A stretch of DNA of 33,438 nt from Opitutus sp. GAS368. GTDB taxonomy: Bacteria > Verrucomicrobiota > Verrucomicrobiia > Opitutales > Opitutaceae. The notes beneath the pieces were generated by a model. That model was not told the origin of the DNA. It searched no databases and saw only the letters and a program-made list of their open reading frames with translations. Both the position numbers and the translations under genes were made by a program. This document shows positions 33,391-33,438 of the stretch, in pieces; positions within the stretch are counted from its first letter, which is position 1; every line of letters starts with the position of its first letter. The stretch lies in contig CAMBLN010000013.1 in the NCBI GenBank assembly GCA_945868215.1, forward strand, positions 1-33,438, in the 5' to 3' direction.

Positions 33391-33438
33391 GAGATATGGG
33401 ACGGGGGTGCGGGAGGGGGAGGGGGTTTGTCACTTATT

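Noticed and set aside
33212-33433. A minus-strand frame at the right edge
   Set aside because: Its sequence (FCAFLCFLRP, ALFAVNQ) is the translation of the intergenic repeat blocks, a recurring artefact in such genomes.
1-33438. tRNA or rRNA genes, insertion sequences, phage genes
   Set aside because: I saw no T-arm-like motifs with cloverleaf context, no rRNA signatures, no transposase domain and no phage structural genes. The scan was by eye, so a tRNA could be missed.

Overview
The window is GC-rich and densely packed. It looks like a chromosome segment of a Verrucomicrobiota bacterium, most likely of the Opitutales/Opitutaceae type. This rests on a PEP-CTERM surface protein, a DUF5069 protein, a GH5 enzyme with discoidin-like and golvesin-like modules, a KaiC-like ATPase next to a histidine kinase and response regulator, a mobile mystery protein A/B pair, and 'accgcgaag / ccgcaaaaag' intergenic repeats at the right edge. 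The assignment comes from gene content only; there is no rRNA or marker gene here.

Layout. 1-2005: the 3' end of an unknown basic protein, a 5'-truncated spermidine-synthase-like fragment, a voltage-gated K+ channel (minus) and a DUF3892 protein. 2367-7008: a carbohydrate-linked block with a PEP-CTERM protein translationally coupled to an exported SGNH esterase, an AraC regulator, and two Gfo/Idh/MocA dehydrogenases divergent from it. 7118-10324 (minus): a 39-residue basic protein, DUF5069, and a GH5 cellulase-type enzyme split by an in-frame TAG. 10672-12715: a small membrane protein and SelO. 12805-15634: a VapC-type toxin-antitoxin pair, a methyltransferase, a two-gene membrane operon and a ParE/RelE-type pair. 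15961-19175: a very large exported FG-GAP-like beta-propeller gene broken at a 9-G run. 19408-22563: a KaiC-like / pseudo-receiver histidine kinase / response regulator operon. 22684-25517: an FKBP isomerase and, convergent to it, an exported TPR protein split by an in-frame TAA. 25645-28136: an HDOD protein and a WD40 protein. 28106-29124 (minus): mobile mystery protein A (HTH) and B (Fic). 29277-33249: an exported protein of unknown function and, convergent to it, a large RapA-like SNF2 ATPase.

Two patterns stand out. First, three large exported proteins are each interrupted by a single lesion (TAG, frameshift, TAA), with the homologous reading frame continuing beyond it, while large cytoplasmic genes (SelO, KaiC-like, RapA-like) are intact. 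This is either real decay or recoding of secreted functions, or assembly error. Second, a short intergenic element recurs three times: an AT-rich lead, then GGCCC, then units starting GAYCC. In two copies the 18-bp unit is tandemly duplicated, with a different unit core in each copy. The duplicated copies sit between the two toxin-antitoxin modules and the genes they enclose. I did not recognise a complete novel defence or mobile system. The best candidates for follow-up are that repeat family, the KaiC-like signalling operon and the operator-like boxes at the mobile mystery locus.
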